From Taudactylus pleione (taxonomy: Eukaryota; Chordata; Amphibia; Anura; Myobatrachidae), in NCBI GenBank assembly GCA_031769625.1, contig JAUIMM010000572.1:7227001-7291000 (forward strand): DNA of 64,000 nt, given 5' to 3'. Both the position numbers and the translations under genes were made by a program. This document shows positions 22,094-33,479 of the stretch, in pieces. The notes below the pieces were generated by a model, which was not told where the DNA came from, searched no databases, and saw nothing but the letters and a program-made list of their open reading frames with translations. The stretch's first letter is position 1; each line of letters starts with the position of its first letter.

Positions 22094-23110
22094 TATTGGA
22101 TCAGAGCACCTTAAAGTGCCATAAGAAAATTCAAAAAGTACTTAGTGCTACTAGTGCAAAAATACATACAGTATGTGATTAAAACATGAGTAATTGATAA
22201 CTATTAAGTAAAGTATGGTTTTGGGCCCGGTAATAAATTGATATGATATATATCCAGCACATACATATCTATTTAGACAGTTGTTAAAAATAGTAAAAAC
22301 TGTAAATCAAGGGACATATATAATAAGTAAAAGTCAATAATTCTGGATGAGGTATATATAAGTGCATAAATACTCTAAAAGCATATATTAAAAGCTTATC
22401 TTGTTTTTAGGTATAGAGAATCAGATTGTCATATGAGGTGCAGGTTTACCAACACGTTTCAACACTGGTTGACTTCTTCAAGGGGATGGTGAGTCTGTGG
22501 GATGTTGCTGTACTTATACCCAAATAATTTGGTAGATTTTCTGCACATGGGTGCTTAGTTCTACTAGTAATATGTAATCATACTGTGTATTCATTAGTTC
22601 ATCTATCTGTTATATATATGAATAGATTGTAAGTGGGTATCAGTATTTAGTCAAACAATCTGAGATATGCCATCCGGTTGCTTCCGCTCTTTAATGCCCC
22701 GCTTCTGGTGAGGTGTTCATATTTATTCCACATCAATTCCGCTCTTTGATGCCCCACTTTCAGTGAGGTGTTCTCGTATATTTCACATCACTTCCTGGAA
22801 GGTTGTCGAGCATTCTTGGGCGTGCCGTCCAGTCGTTTTCTTCTTCATGCCCCATTTGTGGTGGAGTCTTCTAGTCTTCTCCGAGTCATTTCCTTCTTGT
22901 TATTGGATGTTGTTCACCAGTGTAATTCATACCCGGCATGTCTGTAGCATCTTTTACACGTGTGTTTCATCAGTGGCCATTTTGTTTTATTTAAATACAC
23001 TGGGAGCGTCATATCACTTCTGTGGAACGCAGAGATGGTTGCTAGGTTGTACTATGGAATGCAAGCTTCATTGTCAGCCATCTGTTTGGTTATCAATGTG
23101 TTTCTCCAAT
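22094..23110 (-). repeat. PLE copy B inverted 5' pseudo-LTR
   Basis: Read on the minus strand, this segment matches 27260-28112 plus 29471-29520, including TTGAAGAAGTCAACCAG, CACCTCATATGACAATCTG and TAGTAGCACTAAG. It includes repeats of a roughly 60-bp unit with CACTGGAAGTGGGGCAT and AAAGAGCGGAAGTG. The open frame at 22763-23173 lies on this repeat and is not a gene. Confidence 0.8.
22452..22482 (-). ncRNA. Hammerhead-like core, PLE B inverted pseudo-LTR
   Basis: Minus strand: TTGAAGA (22481-22475), AGTCAAC-CAGT-GTTG hairpin, GAAACGTGTTGG. Of the three B copies this keeps the best GAAACG box. C3 is U. Confidence 0.55.
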
Positions 23111-23119
23111 TACACATTA

Positions 23120-23530
23120 TCCTTGAAGAGGTCAACTTGTGACGAAAAACCTGCACTTCATATAACAATCTGATTCTCTATACCTAAAAACAAGATAAGC
23201 TTTTAATATCTGTTTTAGAGTATTTATGCACTTATATATACTTCATCCAGAATTATTGACTTTTACTTTTTATCTATGTCCCATGATTTACTGTTTTTAC
23301 TGTTTTTAACAACTGTGTCTAAATAAATGTGTATGTTTTAAATGTATGTGCTGCATATACTGTATATCATATCTATGAATTACTGGGCCCAAAACCATAC
23401 TTTACTAAATAGTTATCAATTACTTATGTTTTAATCAGATATTTATTTTTGCACTAGTAGCACTAAGCACTCTTTGAATTTTCTTATGGCACTTTAAGGC
23501 ACTCTGATCTGATACACAGCTTAGAACTTT
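23120..23530 (+). repeat. PLE copy B partial direct 5' pseudo-LTR
   Basis: From CCTTGAAGAGGTCAAC to GGCACTCTGATC this repeats the 3' pseudo-LTR end in direct orientation, and is the inverted complement of 22094-22480. It begins exactly at the hammerhead-like core (TTGAAGA 23123-23129, GGTCA-ACTTG-TGAC stem II, GAAA at 23144-23147). Confidence 0.75.
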
Positions 23531-23739
23531 AATTTATTTATAAGATGCTGATCATTTCTTATTATTCATTGGATTGAGCTGACACCCTGTTGTTGGGGGA
23601 TGCCTCTTTTAACTGTTTTATTGCTTCACTGTAACACCTTACTAGGTATACTCTACTTACTGGCGCTACTGAAATCTCACTAGTTATATATACCTTTGGG
23701 TTAACTTTTTCAGAGCTGACAGTATTTGCAAGATACCAC

Positions 23740-26730
23740 GTATCACATATCTATAACACAATGTTTAGAATTAATGATCGCACAGCAATAAGAACTGACT
23801 TTTGTCAGAAAATTTTTAACGAACACAATGTCCCACAAACGAACACCTACCCTGAGACAAATATGGATACAATGTTCTGAGAGATGGAAAAACTGATCAC
23901 TAAAGAAATTAAAACAGGGTGGGACATTAAGGGCCTTGAGCACTACATTTCAGTAAAAATGGTCCCACGAGGCCTAAGAGTACTGAAAAACCCTACAATT
24001 GGGTGAAAAACACAGAATTTATGGTTGAATGGGACACTATATTACACACTTGTTCCATGAACTTGATGAAACTCTTCATGCAAGAAAAAAGAAAAACCAT
24101 GAACTCATTAGAGATTGACATTAAATTAAAGGAGACCAAAATGGATGAACTAAAAGAAAAGGAGGACTTAAAAATCAATGAAAAAGTCCTAACCATAAAA
24201 CTGGAAAAAATAGAGGAAGAAGTCATGAGAGGCAAGGAGAAGAAGTTTTAAGGGATAAGCTGGACTATGAATCAAACAAAATTCAAAACTGGAGCTGACC
24301 AAAGAGACCCCCACAATACATACAACATTATAAAAGAGAGGAAAATAAATGGAGGAAAATACCATACAAAAAGAATTATAGAAAGCACAGACACAGAGAC
24401 GAAAATTAATCCCCATATGCCGGAACAATATGTTCACATAATAAATTCTCCACATTCCAGAGACTGGACTAAAAACAGCTGCACTGACATTTTTTTATCC
24501 TCAGGCATGAACCCCAGAACACAATACCCAAAAAGAACCTTCTTCAAAGAAACCACAAAATGAGCATCTCCTATGAAAAGAAGAATGGCAGAAGAGGAAA
24601 ACAGGGCCATGGGAGGAAGGAGTTACAAAAGAAGAAACCTCCAATAAACCAAAAGAGTGAAAAAGGCATCTTCAATCTTTCAAAACATACACTGAATCAA
24701 TCAGAGATTTCAATACTAAATAAAGGCCTGAGCTTTGCACCAACACACAAGATAAATAGATTTGAAACTTTCATAGACATAAACAAATTTGTTAGAAATA
24801 TGACACTCAAAAGACCCTTCCTTAAAATAGACAACGGAATTGTCGCGAACTATGAAAGAGAAACCTCAAAATCAGGATTAAAAGGGAAATCCAAGTATTA
24901 CCCAATTGAATCTAAGGGAAATTACATAAACATATTTATGACCTAGTGAGAAAGGACTTGTGTGAAGCAGATATTCCATGTGACAACAAAAATAACCTAA
25001 AGAATGGAGAAAAAAAAGCCATCAGAAAATGACGAGATAACAAGGAAATAGTTTTAAAACCCGCTGACAAAGGGGGAGGGCTGGTGATAATGGACCATTC
25101 TTATAACCTAGAAGAAGCCAATAGACTTCTAGGTGATGAAGAATCATACAAACTTTTGAAGAGCCATCCCACTGACAAATATATTGAGGAACTGAGGACA
25201 TTACTGTAACACGGACTACATAGAAGTATAATTAACAAATAAGAATTTCCTCATGCAGACCAACCCTATTGCCTCCATCTTTTACATTCTCCCAAAGATC
25301 CACAACTGCCAGGAAGGCCAATCATAGCAGGAAGATAATACTGTATGTACAAGACATACACTCATACATGAAAGACACAATGAGTGTTCTACAAATCCTG
25401 AAAGACATCAAGTGTAATGAAAACTATATAGATGTCCAAGCACTATACACATGTATTGACCACTCAAAAGGAATTCAGGCATGTAGACAATTCCTGGATA
25501 AAGAATCCCGATACAAAAAGATTTTTATCTGTGACCTTATGATGTTTATTTTAAATCTTAATTATTTTAAATTTGTAGATGGGGACAATTTTTGCCCCAA
25601 GCTTTGTTAATCTTTTTATGGGAAGCTGGGAAACTAAATTTATGTATAATGACAACCCTTTTAAAGATAAGATCAAGCTTTACAAAAGATATAGAGACAA
25701 CATTTTAATAATCTGGGATGGGTCTGAAGTATCTTTTAATCAGTTTTTAACATACATTACCACCAACGATATAAACCTAAAGTTCACCAGTAACTCGAAT
25801 AAATCAACAATAGAATTTTTGGATTTGGGGCTTACAGGTGAAAGCGAAGGAATAGTTACCAAAAACTACATTACAGAAATAGACTTGAACAGCTACCTCC
25901 CCTACAAGAGCGGTCATCTGAAAAAATGGAAAAATAATGTACCTTATTCCCAATTCCACAGGATTAAATTAAACTGTAGTAAAGAGGAAACATACAATGA
26001 ACAAATTCAAATATACAAGGAACGCTTCAAAAGCAAAGAATATCTGGATAGAATTATAGCGGAAGCATCAAACAAAATTCAAGGTGTGGAAAGAAGTGAA
26101 CTACTTCAGTATAAGGAGAAGGAGAAAAAGAAGAAAGCCTTTGTTCCCTTTATTACAACATACAATGCACAGGAACATATTATCAAAAAATCACTAAATC
26201 GACACTGGCACATATTGGAAATGGACCCTATCCTAAAAGATTCCTTACCACCTAAACCACCTGTTGTTTTTAAGAAAGCTAGGAGTTTAAAAGACATGCT
26301 AGCTCCCAGCTTGCTGCATAATATTAACACTCAACAGGACAGTGTTTTATCCAAATATCCTGACTGTTATAAATGCGGTAAATGCAATATATGCAGACAT
26401 TTACACTTACAGAGAAAAATCTTCAAAAATCACAATAACTCTAAAGAATATAAAATAAGGCAACATATGAATTGTAACTCCACCTTTGTTATTTATCTAC
26501 TAAACTGTACGTGCGCTGCTAAGTATGTGGGGAAAACCATAAGAACTTTTGGGTTAAGAATTCAAGAACACGTCCGAAGCATTAAAAATAAAGTGGAAGG
26601 ACACATAGTTTACAAACACTTCACTCAACATCATGCATCCAATCCTGAAGAAATGACATTCAAAGCCATCGAACATGTAACCTTGGGAGAGAGAGGAGGA
26701 GATCTCTCCACCAAACTATTCAAAAAATAA
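23740..26730 (+). pseudogene. PLE copy B ORF: coiled N-terminus, reverse transcriptase, GIY-YIG endonuclease
   Basis: The N-terminal part (24003-24251) is a Lys/Glu-rich coiled-coil-like stretch. KPADKGGGLVIMD is at about 25057. Motif A is YIDVQALYTCIDH (about 25426). Motif B is split by a frameshift at about 25590 (FAPSFVNLFMGSWE). The longest intact stretch, 383 residues at 25579-26730, holds motif C as RYRDNILIIW in place of RYIDDIFIIW, so the second catalytic Asp is Asn. It continues through IEFLDLGL, a linker, CYKCGKCNICRH (zinc-binding type) and the endonuclease IYLLNCTCAAKYVGKTIRTF. Frameshifts, a stop at about 25030 and the lost Asp make it inactive. The C-terminal endonuclease frame is clean. 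Confidence 0.9.
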
Positions 26731-26863
26731 ATGTTTTGGATAATTGAACTACAGACACTCTCCCCTCAAGGGTTTACTGAAAGCTGTGAGATAGCACCCT
26801 TCATATGAAGTAATCCCAGTTGCATTGAGATGAGATATTGGTCCACTTGTCCTAAGGTCCCTG

Positions 26864-26983
26864 TATCTACAGCCATACCACAATGAATATGCCCAATCTC
26901 ATCTGATCTTGGAAGTCATAAAGTGTGAGCCTGACCAGTACATGTCTGGAAGACCAACAGGGAAGATCAGTCCTGTAGATCTT
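26864..26983 (+). pseudogene. 5S rRNA-derived sequence (pseudogene or SINE3-type head), about 120 bp
   Basis: GTATCTACAGCCATACCAC, GCCCAATCTCATCTGATCTT, GGAAGTCATAAAGTGTGAGC, CTGACCAGTACATG, TCTGGAAGACC and CCTGTAGATC align in order with vertebrate 5S rRNA over its full 120 nt. The internal promoter A box (AAGCTAAGCAGGGTCG in 5S) is changed to AAGTCATAAAGTGTGA, so it should not be a working 5S gene. It could be the head of a 5S-derived SINE, with body continuing to about 27060; I see no clear tail. Confidence 0.8.
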
Positions 26984-27229
26984 TCCCTTGGGCAGAACTA
27001 AATGTTTCAACTCATTACAATTCTGATATCAGGGTGATACCCCTGCAGTGATGGGCCACCATCACTATAAATATGCTATCAATACCTGAACACTTTACTC
27101 TGCCTCAGTTGGTTTACTATATAGAGAATATAATGTGACATTTATCTCCAGTACATGCTCTCCTTTTTGACAACATATTTTTTCTTAGGAGTCCTATGTA
27201 CAAAAACTAGAAAAAATCATTTGTCAGGT

Positions 27230-28114
27230 CTGGCATGCACCATATGTTTCCCATGGTAGATGGTGAGGACGGTCACAGGATAATGAGTAATTGGATAAAC
27301 ACATTGATAACCAAAAACATGGCTGACAATGAAGCTTGCATTCCAAAGTACAACCTAGCAACCATCTCTGTGTTCCACAGAAGTGATAAGATGCTCCCAG
27401 TGTATTTAAATAAAACAAAATGGCCACGGATGAAAAACACATGGGCAAAAGACACTACAGATGTGACGGGTATGAACTACACTGGTAAACAACATCCGAT
27501 GACCAGAAGGAAGTGATGCAGAGAAGACTCCACCGGAAATGGGGCATGAAGAAGGAAACAACTGGATGGCACATCCTAGAATGCTCGACGACATTCCAAG
27601 AAGTGACGTGGAATATATGAGAACTCCTCACTGGAAGTGGGGCATCAAAGAGCGGAAGTGATGTGGAATAAATAAGAACACCTCACTGGAAGTGGGGCAT
27701 TAAAGAGCGGAAGTGACCAGACGGCATAGCTCAGATTGTTTGACTAAATACTGTTACGCACTTACAATCTATGTATATAACAGATAGATGAACTAATGAA
27801 TACACTTTATGATTAAACATTACTAGTAGAACTAAGCACTCAGTCTCCCGATGAATACAGAAGTGATGTCACCGGAAGTGACATCAAGTCTGACCCCATG
27901 TGCAGGAAATCTACCAAATTATTTGGGTATAACCACAGACTCACCATCCTCTTGAAGAAGTCAACCAGTGAGGAAATGCATTGGTAAACCTGCACCTCAT
28001 ATGACAATCTGATTCTCTATACCTAAAAACAATATAAGCTTTTAATATATGTTTTTAGAGTATTTATGCACTTATATATACCTCATCCAGAATTAATGAC
28101 TTACTTTTTATCTA
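27230..28114 (+). repeat. PLE copy B 3' pseudo-LTR, left part
   Basis: Direct-orientation pseudo-LTR with a roughly 60-bp tandem unit repeated at 27630-27715 (ACCTCACTGGAAGTGGGGCA, then TTAAAGAGCGGAAGTGA). A decayed hammerhead-like core lies at 27952-27983 (TTGAAGA, GTCAACCAGTG, GGAAATGCATTGG). It is cut by the Tc1 element at the TA dinucleotide 28113-28114. Confidence 0.8.
27952..27983 (+). ncRNA. Hammerhead-like core, PLE B 3' pseudo-LTR
   Basis: TTGAAGA, AGTCAAC-CAGTG, AGGAAATGCATTGG. Compared with the inverted copy at 22452-22482, ACACGTTTC has become the equivalent of GCATTTC, a CpG-type loss at the conserved GAAACG box. Confidence 0.5.
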
Positions 28115-29470
28115 CAGTCAGGTGCATAAATATTGGGACATTGTCAGAATTTTCATATTTTGGCCTCTATTCACCACCACAATGGCTTTGAAATTAAACA
28201 AACAAGATGTGCTTTAACTGCAGACTTTCAGATTTAATTTGAGGGTAATTACATCCAAATCAGGTGAACGGTGTAGGAATTACAACGGTTTCTATATGTG
28301 CCTCCCAATTTTTAAGGGGCCAAAAGTAATGGGACTATCAACTCAAAAGCTATTTCATGGACAGGTGTGGGCTATTCCCTCATTACTTCATTATCAATTA
28401 AGCAGGTAAAAGGTCTAGAGTTGATTCTAGGTGTGACATTTGCATTTGGAATCAGTTGCTGTCGACTCTCAATATGAGATCCAAAGAGCTGTCACTATCA
28501 GTGAAGCAAGCCATCATAATGCTGAAAAATGAGATTGCAAAAACATTAGGTGTGGCCAAATCAACTGTTTGGAACATTCTTAAAATGAAAGAACGCACCG
28601 GAGAGCTCAGCAACACCAAAAGACCCGGAAGACCACGAAAAACAACTGTGGTGGATGACAGAAGAATTATTTCCCTGGTGAAGAAAACCCCTTCACAACA
28701 GTTGGCCAAATCAAGAACACTCTCCAGGAGGTAGGTATATGTCAAAGTCAACAATCAAGAGAAGACTTCACAAGAGTGAATATAGAGGGTTCACCATAAG
28801 ATGCAAACCACTGGTAAGCCTCAAAAACAGGAAGACCAGATTAGAGTTTGCCAAACAACATCTAAAAAAGCCATTACAGTTCTGGAACAACATCCTATGG
28901 ACAGATGAGACAAAGATCAACTTGTACCAGAGTGATGGGAAGAGAAGAGTATGAAGAAGGAAAGGAACTGCTAATGATCCAAAACATACCACCTCATCAG
29001 TGAAGCATGGTGGTGGTAGTATCATGGCGTGGGCATGTATGGCTGCCAATGGAACTGGTTCCCTTGTATTTATTAATGATGTGACTGCTGACAAAAGCAG
29101 CAGAATGAATTCTGAAGTGTTTTTCAGGCAATATTATTTGCTCGTATTCAGTCAAATGCTTCAGAACTCATTGGACGGCGCTTCACAGTGCAGATGGACA
29201 ATGACACGAAGCATACTGCAAAAGCAACCAAAGAGTTTTTTAAGGCTAAAAAGTGGAATGTAATGCAATGGCCAAGTCAATCCCCTGACCTGAATCCGAT
29301 TTGAGCATGCATTTCACTTGATGAAGAAAAAACTGAAGTGAAAATGGCCCAATAACAAGCGGGAACTGAAGACATTTGCAGTAGAGGCCTGGCAGAGCAT
29401 CACCAGGGATGAAACCCAGCGTCTGGTGCTGTCTATGCATTCCAAACTTCAGGCTGTAATTGCCTGGCAA
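28115..29470 (+). mobile_element. Tc1-type transposon nested in PLE B, 3' end deleted
   Basis: It starts at TA (28113-28114) with CAGTCAGGTGCATAAATATT, a typical terminal inverted repeat of a Tc1 family spread through fish and frogs. The transposase remnant runs 28456-29470. The matching right terminal repeat is absent: coding sequence (TGTAATTGCCTGGCAATT) passes directly into PLE pseudo-LTR at about 29471. One deletion therefore removed the Tc1 right end and roughly 170 bp of adjacent PLE sequence. Confidence 0.85.
28456..29470 (+). pseudogene. Tc1 transposase, broken
   Basis: The N-terminal helix-turn-helix region (MRSKELSLSVKQAI, KTLGVAKSTVWNILK) is followed by the hook-like GRPRKT (about 28626). 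A frameshift lies near 28735. The first catalytic Asp is in LWTDETKINLY (about 28900). A stop replaces the Trp codon at 28952. KHGGGSIMAWACMAANGTGS follows at 29000, a second Asp in QMDNDTKHTAKA after another frameshift, then SQSPDLNPI just before a one-base insertion that breaks the Glu-containing IEHAFH motif (about 29298). DD34E family; not functional. Confidence 0.88.
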
Positions 29471-29529
29471 TTTATGTATTTTTGCACTAGTAGCACTAAG
29501 CACTCCTCTTTGAAATAGTATCTAAAAAA

Positions 29530-30930
29530 GACCCTGTCAAAACTGGATTATTGGCTGAGACAAGAACAGTTTAAAATTGAAGCGTGCGCGATGCCATCTT
29601 GCAAATGGCAGCTAGACTCCATTTTAGAAACAAGAATCTGCAAGACGCCATTTTGTGACCAGCGTCACTTCAAGTTACAACTCATGAGCTAAGAATAGAT
29701 GGCAATGTTTTTGTTAATCTACCAAGGGCAACTGGAAAAACAAGCTTCCTGAGTAAAAGTAAATAGAATAGACAATGGGTATTTTTACATACAAATTGGG
29801 AATCCCTGGATGCAAAGTATAGTTGTGGCAATTATAATATAATCCAGGCATTGATCTACACAATTGGATTTGTCTGAATCCTAAACAGGTCTTAGCCCCA
29901 CACACAGACAGGATGGCCCCAACTTCACAGCTTGAGATGATAACACAGTTTCCTTTGAACACAGGAAAGGTGGGGGCCTGCTGACAGAGGGCATGTGGAA
30001 CTATCTGGCTCAGCATGTCACACTAATAAAAGTGCACCCATCTTCATACACACATTAATACGTCTTTATATCAAACCCCAAATACTCTCAGATTATATAT
30101 TCACACGTAAGGTTTAATAAGCTTTAAAGTGTATGATTTAAGTAGGTTCAGTTAGTTTAAATGCTGAGAAATAAAGATATTTGATAACTAAGGTATTATA
30201 CATGCTAAACAAGTCGTGTTTGGAGTTGTACTGATGCGTACTCTTTTTACAGTATTCCGGTGTTATCGGTGGGGAGATCGCATCATGCATTCTCGAGTTA
30301 TGGATCGCAGAGCCTACAAGCAACAAAATGTATATTTTAGGAACAGCTGTTAGGATGTTGCAGGGGGCGAGAAGAGGAAGATCCCCAGCTGTTAGAGGCA
30401 GGGAGAGTCTATTTGAACTAGCCTATTAAATGTGCTGTAACAGATGCTTCTCCCCTGGGAACAAATGACACCAGCAACAAACTTCCCTATTGTCCTGTTT
30501 ATTCTGGGGGGGTATAAATATGTGTGCACGAATGCTGGTTCTTGGTCTTCATGCTGAATGCTGCATGACTAGGGGCCTCTTGCTGATGCCTATCTCCGGG
30601 TCCGGAAGCGCCTGCGTATGTATACTGTACTTGGGTCTGTATAATTTTCCTTTTGCACCTAAATTGTGTCTTGATCAATTGTGTGTAACTGTCTGAACTT
30701 TTACCTGAATAACACTTGTGCTTTGGAACCACAGATTCCACGTCTAAGTCTTTATTTATGGTATGACTGCGTACGCAAATTAGCGTCATTCTTCGAGGTT
30801 TATAGGAAGGGTTTTAGAAGGTACAGGCAGGGGTATATAGAGGTTCATTTTAATATTAACAACCCTTGCACCAAAATGTCCCCAAACAGGCACAATGGCC
30901 ACCATTAGTACCACAAATATATTTATTACA
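29530..30930. other. Interval between PLE B and PLE D, nothing identified
   Basis: Unique-looking sequence with no convincing exon. Open frames at 30490-30696 and 30499-30789 (opposite strands) overlap each other and show no known motif. No repeat ends were seen by eye. Confidence 0.5.
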
Positions 30931-31080
30931 TTTAAAAAAGTTCACATCCAATCTTTTAGGACAGATAATAGTAATATGACCACTCGACAGGATCATATAT
31001 TATAAAAGACCACTATCGCACCTTTTTGAATAACGCAATAGTGGACCCCTTAAATGGACACATGCATATAAAATAGAAAC

Positions 31081-31113
31081 CCAATGCATTTCATCCTTAA
31101 AAGGACTTCATAT
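31081..31113 (-). ncRNA. Hammerhead-like core, PLE D pseudo-LTR
   Basis: Minus strand: TATGAAGTCC, TTTTAA, GGATGAAATGCATTGG. Replacing C-to-T changes at CpG positions would give the standard AAGTCC-loop-GGAC-GAAACGC PLE core, so this is a methylation-decayed copy with an intact stem II (GTCC/GGAT). Confidence 0.6.
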
Positions 31114-32179
31114 GGGGTGTTTCTTTGCTAAGAAAAGAAATGGGTGTACAATAAACTGGTGCAAAATCCAAAATACTTTTACAAAGTGGATAAAATGTAT
31201 AAATATACATACCAAATTTTAAGATGATAGTAACAACCAATGATTGCTCTATCCTAAGTAAGTTCAACCTTATATCCTCACAGAACCAAGATAAGGCAAC
31301 CTAATAAGAGACAATAATGTACTTCTATTGGTTTGAGGGGAATAAGACATTTATATCCCTATTAACAGAATTTAGCAGCTAAACTAGATATATTATCCAC
31401 TGGCGCATATTTCATAGGAATTCTGACTTCATCTTCATACAGTATATCATATGGGGAACAATTATAAATACAAAAAGTTCTCCATTTGTTAAACAAATAG
31501 CATATTTAACCTTTTGCAATGAAGTTGTCTGCTTATTGGACCAACAGTCCACCTTTTAAACTTTCCACTTGACTCTTTATAATTAGCATTTACCATAGAC
31601 ATTTCTAGATAACCTATATATATAGCCCCATGTGACAACATTTTTCTTATGGTTCCATAATGAACATAACAGTCCCAAATACATAGCATCAGGAACTGCA
31701 ATAATGACTGCAACAAACATTTCATTATAATTGCATGATAAGCATAATAATCCCAAATGCATAGCATCAAAAGCTGCAATCTGTAACTGCAACAATCATT
31801 TCTTTATAGTTACACAATACACATAACTGAGTAACATATAAGATTGCAACAGTAGCTGTAGGTTAAATGGAGAAATTTAGCTTAGTACTTATTGGGATGT
31901 GTTGATTAATGATCCTACTGACTTCACCTCTCAGCCTGTGTGTGTATGTGGACTTCGCCTTTCTGCCTTAAATCCCTCACAGACTCTGACGTCACTTCCT
32001 TTAATTACTGTTCATAAGATGTTAATTAAAGCAATTCCAGGACACTATGGCCATAATATAAAGTTCTATTGCACACTGCCTCTTTTCAGAGTGATTGTTT
32101 AATGTTTCGCTGTTAGATACCTTATAAAAACTGTACATATATCTAATAGGAAAGAGCATCTTCCGGGTACTGACTTAAA

Positions 32180-32800
32180 TGATTTGCGTTCCACTGCTAG
32201 CCAATCAGCCCCGAGTGATTGGGGAAATCTCTATTCTCTAACATTGTGATTTTATCTTACCTTGTGGGCCACTGCTCAGCTGTTTTCCTCTTCCGGACAA
32301 TCTGCCAGTAATGGCGGGAAGCAAATCTGAACCCTAATCACATCACAACTTGAAAACTAGCAAAAGTGCGTTCCACTGCGCTACACAACCAGCCAATATG
32401 CTGCTGACAACCACGTCATGCGGCTCAGCCACAGTGCGCTCCACTGCATTCCACCACTAGCTGATCAGTTGATTCCCCTGCGTTCCACCTCCAGCCAATC
32501 AGCCGGAAACCATGAGGGACCTGTTATCTGTTTATCGAAACAGCCCTGTCACTTAGCAATGATGCATTTCACTGCATTCCACCACTAGTAAATCGACTGG
32601 TGGTCACAAAATACATTCTTTTAACTTTGATCACATTTTATTTTAATTGCGTTCCATCTCGCTCCCTTTTATGCCAATCAAAAGATGATGCTTCCGGGAA
32701 TGGAAGATCCATCCTATCTTCTCAAGCCAGCCCATTCACACTGGGTCAAAAGGCTTTGATAGAACCAATCTCTTTTAGTAACCAATCTTAGTATAACCAA
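32180..32800. promoter_or_regulatory. CCAAT-box cluster with TGCGTTCCAC repeats in the PLE D pseudo-LTR
   Basis: CCAAT occurs at 32201, 32393, 32495, 32674, 32765, 32782 and 32797, often as AGCCAATCAGC, the consensus bound by NF-Y. Between them lie GCGTTCCACTG/CATTCCACCACTAG repeats at about 32187, 32369, 32434, 32480 and 32572. In PLEs the pseudo-LTR should contain the promoter; regulatory function is an inference. Confidence 0.45.
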
Positions 32801-33479
32801 TCTAAATAATGGAGCCAACAACTATTGTAATAGGAATGGATATAGTGTAACTGTTACAATATTAATCGCTACAAAAAAAATCTTGATATATTCCCTACTT
32901 TATTGTCAAAATCACAGCTAAACTATGCTAACATATTCACCTTACTGCCTTCATAAAGCTAAATTGTGGTATAGTACCCGCCCACATTAGGGCATGGATA
33001 CTATAATGTGACCTATGACCCCAGTTTTATTTTAAATTTGAATTGAATTTTTATAACCTATATATTCACTCTTTACATATCTACATGTGTGAACCTATTT
33101 GCAATGAAAAACTTAAGGGCAAAAAAATAATATGCCCCCAATTAATACTATTATATACTTTATTTAAAATTGTAACCTTCTATAGAGAGATTGAAATGTC
33201 CCATAAATGAAATAAATAAATAAATTACCAATTCCTCCTTCAATTTACATCATTGACAATGTTATAGTACAATTAACAATCGTGAAATTATAAATTTATA
33301 GCAGTGAATACCTAATTATCTCATTGTATTTTCTACCAAGACTCCTATTAATCCTCCTGTATTAGGTCTCAAAGAAATGAAACTATACTCTCATTCAGAC
33401 CATTTGGATGCAATGTATTGAGAGTGAAAATCCAATAAGATTCTCTTCTTGATAAATGCAGAACTCTGTTACCTCCCCC

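Larger units (their letters stand above)
22090..29530 (+). mobile_element. Penelope-like retroelement, copy B, with inverted 5' pseudo-LTR and nested insertions
   Basis: Layout: 22094 to about 23110 is the inverted complement of the 3' pseudo-LTR. 23120-23530 is a partial pseudo-LTR in direct orientation. 23740-26730 is the broken coding body. 26864-26983 is a 5S-rRNA-derived segment. About 27230-28114 is the direct 3' pseudo-LTR, interrupted by a Tc1 element (28115 to about 29470) and resuming at 29471 (TTTTTGCACTAGTAGCACTAAGCACT). Inverted plus direct pseudo-LTR copies at the 5' side are characteristic of full-length Penelope insertions. Confidence 0.85.

Noticed and set aside
22763..23173. 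136-codon plus-strand frame resembling a membrane protein
   Set aside because: It lies on the inverted PLE B pseudo-LTR; the complement of the same sequence at 27224-27594 gives the matching frames, so this is repeat DNA.
26864..26983. Functional 5S rRNA gene
   Set aside because: Many substitutions, a broken internal promoter A box, and no terminator T-run directly after the end.
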